From contig CAWGEH010000028.1 in NCBI GenBank assembly GCA_963821505.1, positions 186,001 through 250,000 of the forward strand: a DNA stretch of 64,000 nt, written 5' to 3'. Positions 1 to 8,792 of this stretch are shown here, piece after piece. The notes under the pieces are model-generated. The model ran no database searches and was not told where the DNA came from. It saw only the letters and a program-made list of their open reading frames with translations. The stretch's first letter is position 1. The number at the start of each line of letters is the position of its first letter. The DNA comes from VAZQ01 sp963821505 (GTDB lineage: Bacteria > Pseudomonadota > Alphaproteobacteria > Rhizobiales > Xanthobacteraceae). A program made the translations under genes and the position numbers.

Positions 1-131
1 TGGTGCCCGACCAGTGGATCGGCGTATTCGTGCCCCGCCGTGGGAATCCGAGCTGACGTGCTCGCGGTCTATTTGCTGGGCGGCCACGGCCGCTGTAAGT
101 TGTACGAGAAGGGCCGTCTTGGAGCGCTTCT

Positions 132-1553
132 TTGCCTCGACTCGTCGTCGTTTCCAACCGGGTACCGGTTCCCGATGCCGCGGGCAAAGGAGCCGCGGGG
201 GGCTTGGCCGTTGCATTGCGAGAGGCATTTCGAGCCTATCGAGGTCTCTGGTTCGGTTGGAGCGGCAAGGTAGCTTCCCAGCCTGCATCCCAACCCAGAA
301 TGATCGACAAAGGGCGGGTTCAGTACGCGCTGATGGACCTGACGTCGCTTGATCGTCAGGAGTACTACAATGGTTTCGCCAATCGGGCGCTCTGGCCAAC
401 GATGCACTACCGGGTTGGCCTGTCCGATTTCTCGCGAGCCGATTATGCCGGCTACTTGCGAGTTAACCGCACATTCGCGGTCGCGCTTGCGAAACTTATC
501 TGTCCGAGCGACCTCGTGTGGGTGCACGACTATCATCTGATCCCCCTGGCGGCGCAATTGAGAGCTCTCGGCCTCACCAATCCGATCGGGTACTTTCATC
601 ATATCCCTTGGCCGGCTCCTGAGGTGCTCGGAACACTTCCAGGAAGCACGGATCTTCTGCGCTCTATCATGGATTTCAATCTCGTTGGCGTGCAGACTGA
701 GCGGGACGCCGACAACCTCAGGCGTGGGCTCATACAGGAACTGGGCGCGGTCCCTCAAAAGTCGGATGTACTGGACTTGGACGGAAAGAGCACCTGCGTG
801 AAAAGCTTTCCGATCGGCATCGACGTGAGCAGCTTTGAGCAACTCGCCGCGCGCTCACGCTCAAATCGGATTGTCAGTCAGACGATCGCTGGCCTTGGTT
901 CCCGCAAATTGATTATCGGAGTCGATCGTCTCGACTACTCAAAAGGCATTCCAGAGAGAATGGAAGCGTATGAGCGCTTTCTCATCAACAACCCCGATCA
1001 GCGGGGACGCGTCACCTATCTCCAGATCGCACCAACAAGCCGCAGCGAAGTCCCGGAGTATGCGGCGCTAAGCCGGGTCGTGAATGAAACCCTCGGGCGG
1101 ATAAACGGTTCGTTGGGCGAGCCCGGCTGGGTGCCGATCCAATACGTCACCAGTCCTTATCCTCGATCTGTACTCGCCCGCCTTTTCCGGCTTGCACTCG
1201 TTGCACTTGTCACGCCGATGCGCGATGGCATGAACCTGGTGGCGAAGGAATACGTCGCGGCGCAGGATCCCGCAGACCCGGGGGTCTTGATCCTCTCCAA
1301 GTTTGCGGGTGCAGCTCAGCAGCTGACGGGCGCAGTCATAGTCAATCCAAATGACAAACTTGAGGTCGCCGAGGCGATCCGTGATGCCCTCCAAATGAGC
1401 CATGAGGAGCGCGTCACCCGCTGGCAAAAGATGATCGGACCGCTCCAGGATCATGACGTCTCATGGTGGGCGGCGGCTTTCCTGCGAGCATTGGCGGCAC
1501 AAAGTGCGAGGGCCGCCGCCAAAGGAACCCAGCGCGAAATCGCTCCACATTGA
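132..1553 (+). CDS. otsA: Trehalose-6-phosphate synthase (GT20)
   Basis: Cytosolic glycosyltransferase that joins glucose from UDP-glucose to glucose 6-phosphate, giving trehalose 6-phosphate, the first step of OtsAB trehalose synthesis used against osmotic and drying stress. Family motifs appear in order: VVSNRV at the N terminus, the GGLA loop (residues 23-26), HDYHL (132-136), HHIPWP (156-161), DRLDYSKG (265-272) and TPMRDGMN (361-368). The length of 473 residues is normal for the family. I chose a TTG start because GGAG lies 7 nt upstream and the protein then begins right at the first beta strand. The partner phosphatase OtsB is not in the window and may lie beyond the left edge. The gene looks complete. 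Confidence 0.95.
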   Translation: MPRLVVVSNRVPVPDAAGKGAAGGLAVALREAFRAYRGLWFGWSGKVASQPASQPRMIDKGRVQYALMDLTSLDRQEYYNGFANRALWPTMHYRVGLSDFSRADYAGYLRVNRTFAVALAKLICPSDLVWVHDYHLIPLAAQLRALGLTNPIGYFHHIPWPAPEVLGTLPGSTDLLRSIMDFNLVGVQTERDADNLRRGLIQELGAVPQKSDVLDLDGKSTCVKSFPIGIDVSSFEQLAARSRSNRIVSQTIAGLGSRKLIIGVDRLDYSKGIPERMEAYERFLINNPDQRGRVTYLQIAPTSRSEVPEYAALSRVVNETLGRINGSLGEPGWVPIQYVTSPYPRSVLARLFRLALVALVTPMRDGMNLVAKEYVAAQDPADPGVLILSKFAGAAQQLTGAVIVNPNDKLEVAEAIRDALQMSHEERVTRWQKMIGPLQDHDVSWWAAAFLRALAAQSARAAAKGTQREIAPH

Positions 1554-1964
1554 ATTGCGATTTCGCTCTGAGCATTGGTCTGGTCGCATGATCCTATCCG
1601 AAAAGCCTGCAACTTTTCGGGAGCGTGCTGTAGCGCCTGATCGAGAGGGAAGCGCCGCCGATTTAACGGGCCGCTGCTCTTGGTTCAGAGCCCCGCACAC
1701 CTGACCCGGGCATCGATCAATGCCGGCTGGGAAGCCGAGAGCGGATTGGCGCCGATGGGCCGCGTCAGGCCCAGCGAATGGCCGAGCCAGTTCGGCAGCA
1801 TGCCCGCCAGCCACGCGCGCAACGCCTTGTACAGCTGCGATACGCTGGGCTCAGGGATGATCCTCTCCGTCGGCAGGCCCTGCTCGTCCTCGCCGATCAC
1901 GAGCAACATCCGGGGCGCGCGCACGATGGCCGGCGCGATCATGGTGGTCTCGCACGCAATAGAG
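1554..1964. other. Stretch without a recognised gene after otsA
   Basis: About 400 nt between otsA and the next recognisable element. A minus-strand open frame of 85 codons (1685-1942) has locally protein-like composition (positions 1690-1900 read VSQLYKALRAWLAGM in part), but I recognise no family and see no clear ribosome binding site. It may be a degraded gene remnant. Confidence 0.3.
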
Positions 1965-2036
1965 TGACGGAGCCGCTACCCTTGTAGCTTTAGCCCTCAT
2001 CGTCAATGCGACGACCGACCGAAACGGGCTCCGTCA
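1965..2036. repeat. 72-nt inverted-repeat element
   Basis: TGACGGAGCC at 1965-1974 is matched by GGCTCCGTCA at 2027-2036, a perfect 10-bp inverted repeat around a 52-nt interior. It sits just before the bidirectional terminator. It could be the folded end of the otsA transcript or a miniature repeat element; no second copy was found in this window. Confidence 0.4.
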
Positions 2037-2040
2037 TTTG

Positions 2041-2078
2041 AAAAAAATGGAGTGTGTGCGTTTTGCTACACTCTTTTT
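2041..2078. terminator. Bidirectional intrinsic terminator
   Basis: GAGTGT (2050-2055) pairs with ACACTC (2068-2073) around a 12-nt loop. An A-run lies on the left (2041-2047) and a T-run on the right (2074-2078), so the hairpin ends in a U-tract read from either strand. It lies between two convergent genes, otsA (plus) and the GlcG-like gene (minus). Confidence 0.6.
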
Positions 2079-2148
2079 CAACCTGTCGTCCAAATTGCTC
2101 CCGGCCCACAGCCGCAGGGGCCGCGCGGGCCTCCCCCGGCCTTGCCGG

Positions 2149-2649
2149 TCAAAAGTCGATCTTGTCCTGGATTGCCGCAATACCAGCCTTGGCACAGGCA
2201 TCGTCGGCGTCGCCGCCCGGCGCGCCCGAGACTCCGATCGCGCCGACCAACGAGCCGCCGGCTTGGACCATGATGCCGCCGCCGAGAATGACCACGCCCG
2301 GCAGATCACGAACGCCCGCCTGCGGCGTTCCCGGCTGAGTTGAGGCCACGAGATCGCTCGTGTTGGTGCGAAAGCTGACCGCGGTCCACGCCTTCCCCGT
2401 CGCCGTCGCAGGCGTGTGCGGACCTGCAAAGCGGTCGCGCAGCACGACCTGCGTCACGCCGAAGCGGTCAACGACCGCGACCGCGACCTGATAGCCGCGC
2501 TGTCGGCAGTCGGCGAGCGCGGCGCGCGCGAGATCGAGTGCAATCTCCGGGTTCAAGCTCTTGTAGGCAACGAGGGCCTCCTGCGCGCGCGCCGGAGCGC
2601 CTGCAAGGAGCGCGACGGTCAGCACTGTCATAACGGCTCTTGCGATCAT
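2149..2649 (-). CDS. Exported GlcG/HbpS-like haem-degrading domain protein
   Basis: Predicted secreted protein of 166 residues. An N-terminal signal peptide (Met-Ile-Ala-Arg then a hydrophobic stretch ending in APARAQ) precedes a GlcG/HbpS (Haem_degrading, PF03928) fold running to the C terminus. The diagnostic tail GGGIMVQAGGSLVGAIGVSGAPGG-type glycine-rich segment near residues 122-146 is clear, followed by the closing DDACAKAGI helix. HbpS-type members bind haem or small ligands; GlcG members sit with glycolate genes, but neither context is present here. An open frame extends upstream to 2814, but the signal peptide begins at 2649, so I start there. Function beyond the fold is not known. 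Confidence 0.8.
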   Translation of the reverse strand: MIARAVMTVLTVALLAGAPARAQEALVAYKSLNPEIALDLARAALADCRQRGYQVAVAVVDRFGVTQVVLRDRFAGPHTPATATGKAWTAVSFRTNTSDLVASTQPGTPQAGVRDLPGVVILGGGIMVQAGGSLVGAIGVSGAPGGDADDACAKAGIAAIQDKIDF

Positions 2650-2844
2650 GAATTCACGCTTACGCCAATCAGACTGCACGCATTTTGATCCAACGCAAAT
2701 TCGGGCCCGCGCCAGTCTGGCGTGCGGCCATGCACCAATAGCACATCTGGAACGAGAAGCCGTGGTCGACCCCGGCCAGCGCGGGCACGTCCTCGGCCGG
2801 CCGCGCAGGGCCATCAGCGCCAGATTGCCCGGTACGTTCCGACG

Positions 2845-3987
2845 TCAGCACGATCGGCGCGCCGGCTCATTTCGTCGGCGAACGATATTGTCGGCGATCC
2901 GGACGGCCTCCCGGGAGATTTCCCGAAACAATCCGGTTACCGAATTCTTGAATCCCACGAAATAAAGCGTTGAATCCGGGTTTCCCCCGTCCGGCGTACC
3001 GTCATTGCCAGTCTTGACGTCGTCAGCCTCGAGAAAGCTTCGATAGTCAGGGCGATATCCGGTGGCAAAGATGATCGCGTCGAACTCGCCTTTGCTCCCG
3101 CCATTGAAGATGGCACCGTCCTCGGTGACCGCGGACATTCCCGGCATTATCCTGATCGCTCCTTCGGAAATTTTTCGCATCGTGCCGACATCGAGGACCG
3201 GAATTTTGGCTGAGCCGGCAATCTGTTGCAAAATGCCTTCTTTCGGGCGCTCGATGCCGTAGTTCGACGGGTTGCCGAGAGCCAGGTCGAGAATGGGCGG
3301 GAGAAGCGCATCGATGGCCCTCACAGGAAGCACCCGGGTTGCGAGCATGGCCACGATCTGAATCGGGATGCCGAACAGGTCGCGCGGGACGATGTGAACA
3401 CCGTTGCGCAGCGAGATGCTCGTGCGCGCGCCGCCGTCGGAGAGATCGAGAGCAATCTCGGCCCCGGTGTTGCCCATGCCGATCACCAGGACGGATTGGC
3501 CGGCAAACGGTTTGGCGTTGACGTAGTCCGCGCTGTGGATGACTTTGCCCCTGAATTTCTCCATCCCGGGAACGGATGGGGTCACGGGCTCGGCATTGAA
3601 TCCGGACGCGACCACGACATGGCGGGCGCTGATCGAAGACGACGTGCCTTGGACAAGCCAATCGTTTCCATGTCGACGCACGGCGCGCGCGGCATCGCCA
3701 AAACGCGGCTTCAAATCGAAGCTGGCCGCATAGCTCTCCAGATATTCGATCATCAACTGTCTTGGCACATAGCGGGGATAGGCTGCGGGAAAGGGGAAGT
3801 AAGGCAGGCAGGACAGTTGCTTGACCGTATGCAGATGCAGCCGCTCGTAGTGCCGGCGCCAGGACGAAGCAACCTGGTGATGCTTTTCGAGAATGATGAA
3901 ATTCAGGCCGGCCCTTCTCAGACAGGCACCGACCGCGAGTCCCGCAGGGCCGGCGCCAATGACGGCAACGTCGGTGTTTTCTGTCAT
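2845..3987 (-). CDS. FMO-type FAD/NADP-dependent monooxygenase
   Basis: Flavoprotein monooxygenase of 380 residues. The N-terminal FAD loop GAGPAGLA (about residues 10-17), an FMO-like FRGKVIHSADY segment and the NADP loop GMGNTGAE are all present, followed by the ATGYRPD motif near the C terminus. These are the flavin-containing monooxygenase / YUCCA-like signatures; members use NADPH and O2 to oxygenate a small soft nucleophile or a keto acid. The start at 3987 is set by GGGAGGAG 3 nt upstream; a longer frame to 4041 lacks such a site. Substrate is not evident from context, as the neighbours are unrelated. Confidence 0.88.
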   Translation of the reverse strand: MTENTDVAVIGAGPAGLAVGACLRRAGLNFIILEKHHQVASSWRRHYERLHLHTVKQLSCLPYFPFPAAYPRYVPRQLMIEYLESYAASFDLKPRFGDAARAVRRHGNDWLVQGTSSSISARHVVVASGFNAEPVTPSVPGMEKFRGKVIHSADYVNAKPFAGQSVLVIGMGNTGAEIALDLSDGGARTSISLRNGVHIVPRDLFGIPIQIVAMLATRVLPVRAIDALLPPILDLALGNPSNYGIERPKEGILQQIAGSAKIPVLDVGTMRKISEGAIRIMPGMSAVTEDGAIFNGGSKGEFDAIIFATGYRPDYRSFLEADDVKTGNDGTPDGGNPDSTLYFVGFKNSVTGLFREISREAVRIADNIVRRRNEPARRSC

Positions 3988-4381
3988 TTGCTCCTCCCGC
4001 TGCGCCGCGTTTTCCAGGCGGGCGACGACCCGACCCGCCACCGCTGATGCGTTCCCCCGGGACGGAGAATTTAGCCCCAGCTTGAAAGAAGGGCCCCCGA
4101 AAATCCCTTGGTTGACGCTCCGAATGAAGGACCGTAGGTGTTTGGCAGTGGGGGCGCCGAATAGACCGGCTCTCGGAGCCGGCCCACTTCAGGCGAAGCG
4201 GGCCCCCTCCTTGTTGTACGCGACCGGATCGGCTCAATCGCTACCCCACGCTATCGACGCTGTTTCGAAAAAGCGGCCCATTTCCGGCGCTGGTAACCGC
4301 GTACGGCCTGTGACGGGCCGTTGCTGATCTATTTTGGCGGGAATGGAATTGGAACCGTCGTCGCGAACATCCGCTCGGAAA

Positions 4382-6439
4382 ATGCGCATTGCCGCGGTCA
4401 GCACCGTTCGGAACGAGTGCGACATCATCGAATCGTTCGTTCGCCACAACGCGGCATTTCTGGACTGTCTTTACATTCTGGACCATCGCAGCACCGACGC
4501 GACACCCGTGATCCTGCGCAAACTGGCGGACGAAGGATTGCCGCTGCTGCTCAGCCGCGAAGACCACGGCATCTTCTATCAAAGTTCAAAAATGACCCAG
4601 CTCATCAAGCGTGCGTTTGATGACTATCCCTGGGACTTCATCATTCCCCTCGACGGCGACGAATTTCTTCGCATTCCCGATCGGGCGACGTTGGAGGCCG
4701 CGCTTGCAGGCTTGGACGGAACCAGCCTCGGCCTGTCGAACGTGATGAGCTACATCCCGACCGAGAAAGACGATCTCAACGAAATGGACGTGCTGCGTCG
4801 GATCGTGCACCGCGCCACGACGGTCCCGGACATCGGCTGCAAGATCGGCAAGGTGATCATTCCCGGCCAACTGGTCACGCACGCGGGCTTTTCGCTCAAC
4901 GAAGGCCATCACGGAGTTTCCATCGACGGCAAGCCGGTCCCGGAACGCTGGCTCGACGCGCTGAACCTCGCCCATTTCCCCGTTCGCTCGATCGACCAGT
5001 TCATCCTGCGGACCGCCCTGTGTCGCCTCGCCTGGTCGTCACGAGCGGACTACAATCCGGCCTGGGGCTGGCAGTACGAAAAATTCGTCGAGCTGCTCAA
5101 GAGCGGGCCCATTCCCTCGGCTGCCGACCTGACCGACGCGGCGCTGCTGTACGTGGATATTTACGGTCAGCCGGGCGAGACGCGGCATCACAAAGTGCTG
5201 GTGCGCGAGCCGGTCACTCCGACCTATGATCGATTACGATTCACGAGCCTCGTCGATATCAGGTTCCTTCCGCCGATGCTGGACATGATGGACGCTCTCG
5301 TCGACGAGCTTCGCGCGACGCGCGCCAAGTCTGCTGCGTATTCGCCTGTCGATGCCGAGGCGACGGAGCCCGCGCATGCGACCGTGGATCGGGTGACCGC
5401 GCGGGCAATGATGAGCAGAAGCCGTTCCCCGCAGCATCGATTTCAGTCGTTCTGGTACGGTGGGCCCCTCTCCCCTTACGAGATGTTTTGTCTGAGATCC
5501 TTCATCGATTGGGGGCACGCCGTCGATCTCTACAGCTACGATACGAACCTCGTCGTCCCGGCGGGCGTGAGGCTCTGCGACGCCGCCGAGCTCATCGCGC
5601 AGGACGAGGTCTTCGTGTATCAGGCCGAGGGCTTCGGGAAGGGGTCGCCATCGGCATTCTCGAACTATTTCAGGTACAAGCTTCTCGTCGAGAAGGGCGG
5701 CTGGTGGATCGATACCGACGTGGTATGCCTCACCGACCGCATTCCCCTCGACGACGAGTTCTTCGCCCGCCAGGACGCGGACTTCGTCGCTTGCGGGACG
5801 ATGTATTTCGAGCCTCGCCATCCGATCATGGTGCAATGCCTGGAGCAGGCGACGAAGCTCGGCCGCAACGTGAAATGGGGTGATACCGGTCCGCGCTTGT
5901 TCACGCGCGTGCTCAAGGAACGCGGCTGGCTGCATCGAGCCGCTTCGCCTTCGGCCTGCTATCCCATTCATTATACGCGGGCATTGGAAGCCCTGCGCCC
6001 GTCGCGGGCGGCCGACCTGGCTGTCCAGGTCGAATCAGCCCTGTTTCTTCATGTCTGGAATTCAACGCTTGTTCATCACGGCGTCAACAAAGCCCATCGC
6101 CCCCCGAAGGGATCGTTGTTGCGCACGCTCATGGACGCGCACCCGGTGGACGGCTGGATCGGCGAGTATGACGAGCAGACTCTGGAGCATGGTCTGAAAC
6201 TGAAGGCCGAGCTCAACGCGCATGCCGAAGCGAAGGTTCAACTGCACCTCGCGAGCGAACGTTTGCAGGCGGCCCTCGAACGCTCGCAGGCGGCTCTCGA
6301 ACGTTCGCAGACGGCCCTCGAGCGCTCGCAGGTGGAGCTGAAAGCCATTCAGGCCTCCACAAGTTGGCGGCTCACCAAGCCAGTGCGCGCCGGCGGTACG
6401 CTTCTCCATGCGCTCGGATTTTTCCGCCGAGCGCAGTGA
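4382..6439 (+). CDS. Two-domain glycosyltransferase with C-terminal coiled coil
   Basis: A 685-residue fusion. The N-terminal half is a family-2-like transferase: it opens MRIAAVSTVRNE and carries DGDEF (residues 91-95) as the metal/nucleotide-sugar motif. The second half (from about residue 355) resembles sugar-binding-region (GT32/Gly_transf_sug) enzymes: FWYGGPLSPYE, then an IDTD motif near residue 447 acting as DxD. The C terminus is a coiled coil with ALERSQ repeated three times in tandem (6283-6345), ending in STSWRLTKPVR, a tail common on polysaccharide glycosyltransferases. An in-frame ATG at 4343 is an alternative start but GGCGGGA abuts it with no spacing. It stands alone, with no other polysaccharide genes around. 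Confidence 0.85.
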   Translation: MRIAAVSTVRNECDIIESFVRHNAAFLDCLYILDHRSTDATPVILRKLADEGLPLLLSREDHGIFYQSSKMTQLIKRAFDDYPWDFIIPLDGDEFLRIPDRATLEAALAGLDGTSLGLSNVMSYIPTEKDDLNEMDVLRRIVHRATTVPDIGCKIGKVIIPGQLVTHAGFSLNEGHHGVSIDGKPVPERWLDALNLAHFPVRSIDQFILRTALCRLAWSSRADYNPAWGWQYEKFVELLKSGPIPSAADLTDAALLYVDIYGQPGETRHHKVLVREPVTPTYDRLRFTSLVDIRFLPPMLDMMDALVDELRATRAKSAAYSPVDAEATEPAHATVDRVTARAMMSRSRSPQHRFQSFWYGGPLSPYEMFCLRSFIDWGHAVDLYSYDTNLVVPAGVRLCDAAELIAQDEVFVYQAEGFGKGSPSAFSNYFRYKLLVEKGGWWIDTDVVCLTDRIPLDDEFFARQDADFVACGTMYFEPRHPIMVQCLEQATKLGRNVKWGDTGPRLFTRVLKERGWLHRAASPSACYPIHYTRALEALRPSRAADLAVQVESALFLHVWNSTLVHHGVNKAHRPPKGSLLRTLMDAHPVDGWIGEYDEQTLEHGLKLKAELNAHAEAKVQLHLASERLQAALERSQAALERSQTALERSQVELKAIQASTSWRLTKPVRAGGTLLHALGFFRRAQ

Positions 6440-6657
6440 TGCGGCCGCCCTTTCCGAAGATTCCATCCGGCGTCTGAACCGTGCGGAGAGGAGAATCGCC
6501 GCACCATGCGATGGGATGCTTTCCCTGCTGCGCACGCTCGGACCGTTCATTGCCCCCGCGATAGTCGACAGACCGAGCGCCGATGGCGCCGCGGAATGCG
6601 CCGACCGCCGGTCACTTCCGCAATGCCGGATATGGTTCGTCCTAAGTGGCGAGTGCT

Positions 6658-8262
6658 CTAGGTCTGTAGCCCGGCTTTCCGCAGCCCCTCGAGAAAGCGA
6701 GAGCGATCCGCCGGATTGGCGTAGACCGTGTCGATCTCCACCTGGGCGCCGGAGAGATCGGATTGAAGCGTCCGGGTATGAGCGAGCGCGTCCCTCGCCT
6801 CGTCGGTCTTTCCGAGCAGCCCCAACGATACCGTCATCAGCCGCCAAGCGCCGGCATGATTGGGATGCGCCGCAGTCGTCGCGCGGCACACCGCAACGGC
6901 CTCTTCATACCGTTTGAGAGCAAACAGGGCCATGTACCGCACCGTCGGCGCATAGATTGCCAGAAACGGATCGCGCGGACTGAGCCTGTGCGCGTCATCG
7001 AGCGCCTGCAGGGCGCTTTCCGGTTGGCCGCCGCATGCCAGGGCAAATCCGAGCCCGGCATAGCCGAGCGCAAAGCTGGGGTTCAACTCCACCGATTTCG
7101 AGAGATGCCGGAAAGCGAGCTGGGGACGCCGCCGGCACGCATGGCCCAATCCGAGCACGAGGTGGGCCCAGGGCTCTTCATCATCGAGCGTGACGGCCCT
7201 CGCGCCCGCAGCCAGCGCCTCCTCGATAAAATCACCGATCGGCCCGCGGGTATCCAGGTTGAACATGCTCAGATAGGTCCACCCCAACAAGGCGTGCGCA
7301 TGGGCATAGTTGCCGTCGAGCTCGATGGCCTTTCGCAACAGCTCCTGTGCCCGCGCATGCTCCTGCGCGCTCATGCGCCACATGTGCGGCACCGCTTGCA
7401 TGACCAGATCCCAGGCATCGATGCTCTGCGGCGGCTTTCTCTGCACCCGCGCCGCTTCCGCCACGAGAATTTGCGGCGATACCGAGCCGATGACGCGATT
7501 CGTGATGTCATCCTGGAGCGCAAAGATGTCGGCCAACTCGCGATCGTATTTCTCCGCCCACAGATGATTGCCGTTGGCGGCGTCGATCAACTGGCCGGTG
7601 ACGCGCACGCAATTCGCGGCCTTACGTACGCTCCCTTCCAGAACGTATCTCACGCCGAGCTGGGCGCCCACGTCGCGGACATTCACGGGTTGGCCCTTGT
7701 AGGTAAAAGAGGAATTGCGGGCGATGACGGAGAACCACGGCTGCCGGGACAAACCGGTGATGATGTCTTCGATGAGACCGTCGGCAAAATACTCCTGGTC
7801 CGGGTCGGGGCTCATGTTTTGGAAGGGCAGAACCGCAATCGCGGGCCGCTCCGGGAGCGGCAGCGGTTCGGCGGCCGGTACCAGCTCGGCCGCGTCATGG
7901 CCTGCAGACTGCACCAAGGGGCTGCGAGCGGCTGTGACGGCTGCCGGCACCGGACCCTCGTCGACGTCGCCGACGAATCGAAACCCGCGCTTATGCACCG
8001 TGCGGACCAATGTCTGATCGTTGCCGTTGTCGTCGAGCGCGCGCCGCGCCGACCTGATGCACGAGCTGAGTGCCGCCTCCGAGATGATGCGGCCGTGCCA
8101 AATCGTCTCGATCAACTCGTCCTTGCTCACGATCCTGTCGCGGTTCTGAACGAGATGGACCAGCAGGTCGAATACCTGCGGCTCGATGTGGACAGCCTCG
8201 CCGGCGCGGCGCAGCACCTGCCGGGCAGCATCGATTTCGAAATTGCCGAAGCGAAAGTCCAA
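6658..8262 (-). CDS. Winged-helix (OmpR/CadC-type) regulator with TPR domain
   Basis: Predicted transcription regulator of 534 residues. A winged-helix DNA-binding domain spans about residues 1-98 (FDLLVHLVQN, KDELIETIWHGR, TVHKRGFRFVG). A linker leads to a TolB/FlgO-like domain found beside adenylate-cyclase-type regulators (AIAVLPFQNMS at 141-151, LEGSVRK at 208-214), and tetratricopeptide repeats fill about 285-500. Unlike CadC or ToxR there is no membrane helix, so it should act in the cytosol. I start at TTG 8262 because a GGGGG tract lies 5 nt upstream and the domain begins at once; the open frame further upstream looks non-coding. A CRP-type palindrome lies 105 bp upstream of the start. 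Confidence 0.82.
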   Translation of the reverse strand: MDFRFGNFEIDAARQVLRRAGEAVHIEPQVFDLLVHLVQNRDRIVSKDELIETIWHGRIISEAALSSCIRSARRALDDNGNDQTLVRTVHKRGFRFVGDVDEGPVPAAVTAARSPLVQSAGHDAAELVPAAEPLPLPERPAIAVLPFQNMSPDPDQEYFADGLIEDIITGLSRQPWFSVIARNSSFTYKGQPVNVRDVGAQLGVRYVLEGSVRKAANCVRVTGQLIDAANGNHLWAEKYDRELADIFALQDDITNRVIGSVSPQILVAEAARVQRKPPQSIDAWDLVMQAVPHMWRMSAQEHARAQELLRKAIELDGNYAHAHALLGWTYLSMFNLDTRGPIGDFIEEALAAGARAVTLDDEEPWAHLVLGLGHACRRRPQLAFRHLSKSVELNPSFALGYAGLGFALACGGQPESALQALDDAHRLSPRDPFLAIYAPTVRYMALFALKRYEEAVAVCRATTAAHPNHAGAWRLMTVSLGLLGKTDEARDALAHTRTLQSDLSGAQVEIDTVYANPADRSRFLEGLRKAGLQT

Positions 8263-8792
8263 AGCGTCCCCCTTTTGCAAGGCGCGCGTTCCATCGCAGC
8301 AGGGCTTGTTCCACCACAGCCCGGCTTCGTGCTCGTGAGCGCCATCATAGCGGGGGGCGATCTCGCGTCTGTGATGGCCATCACAGATTGGCGCGGGGCC
8401 CGGCGGCGACGCCCCTCCTCGCGAGGGCCGATTTCGCCGCGGAATCAAAGCCACTCCGGCAACGGGACGTTCTCGCCGATGCTTGCGCTCCGCGCGCCGA
8501 CACCGGCTCTTTTCCGATTGGCGCCCGTCGGCGGCCGAGAACTCGCGGCCGCGGTCGATGGGGGCGCTTGCGAGCCGCATGGCGAGAGCATCAAAGGCGT
8601 TGGTCGGCACCTCGCGTCTGCCTTGCAGCAACGCCGGAAAAGCACCAACATTCACGCCCGTTCCGGGGCATCCGGCGAACCCCAGTTGAACGGAAAAGGG
8701 CCCGCAGCACTCAGTGGGGTCATGATCAATCGCTCGGTGCCGTCCGGGATCCTTGATCATCCAGGGAATGTTGGCTTCGAGTTGGAGGAAAG
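8263..8792. other. Intergenic region between divergent regulator and multicopper oxidase
   Basis: 530 nt with no convincing gene. It must contain the promoters of the minus-strand regulator and the plus-strand oxidase. The only structured signal seen is the 20-bp palindrome at 8368-8387. The long open frames crossing it on both strands are high-GC read-through and carry no recognisable domain. Confidence 0.6.
8368..8387. promoter_or_regulatory. Perfect CRP/FNR-family operator-like palindrome
   Basis: TCTGTGATGGCCATCACAGA is a perfect 20-bp palindrome and contains TGTGA-N6-TCACA, the textbook half-site arrangement of CRP-family dimers. It is 105 bp upstream of the regulator start and 405 bp upstream of the oxidase start, in the divergent intergenic region. 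A cAMP- or redox-sensing CRP/FNR homologue could bind here; which gene it controls is inference. Confidence 0.55.

Noticed and set aside
1..56. Short frame 3-56 ending TGA, possibly the tail of a gene left of the window
   Set aside because: Only 17 codons (ending VFVPRRGNPS) are visible and I do not recognise a family, so a call is not supportable.
69..842. Long minus-strand frame opposite otsA
   Set aside because: Shadow of the otsA codon pattern; no family motifs and a real gene on the other strand.
2669..2844. Minus-strand segment reading DVPALAGVDHGFSFQ, possibly a hydrolase remnant
   Set aside because: Too short and not convincingly matched to any family; may be upstream read-through of the GlcG-like frame.
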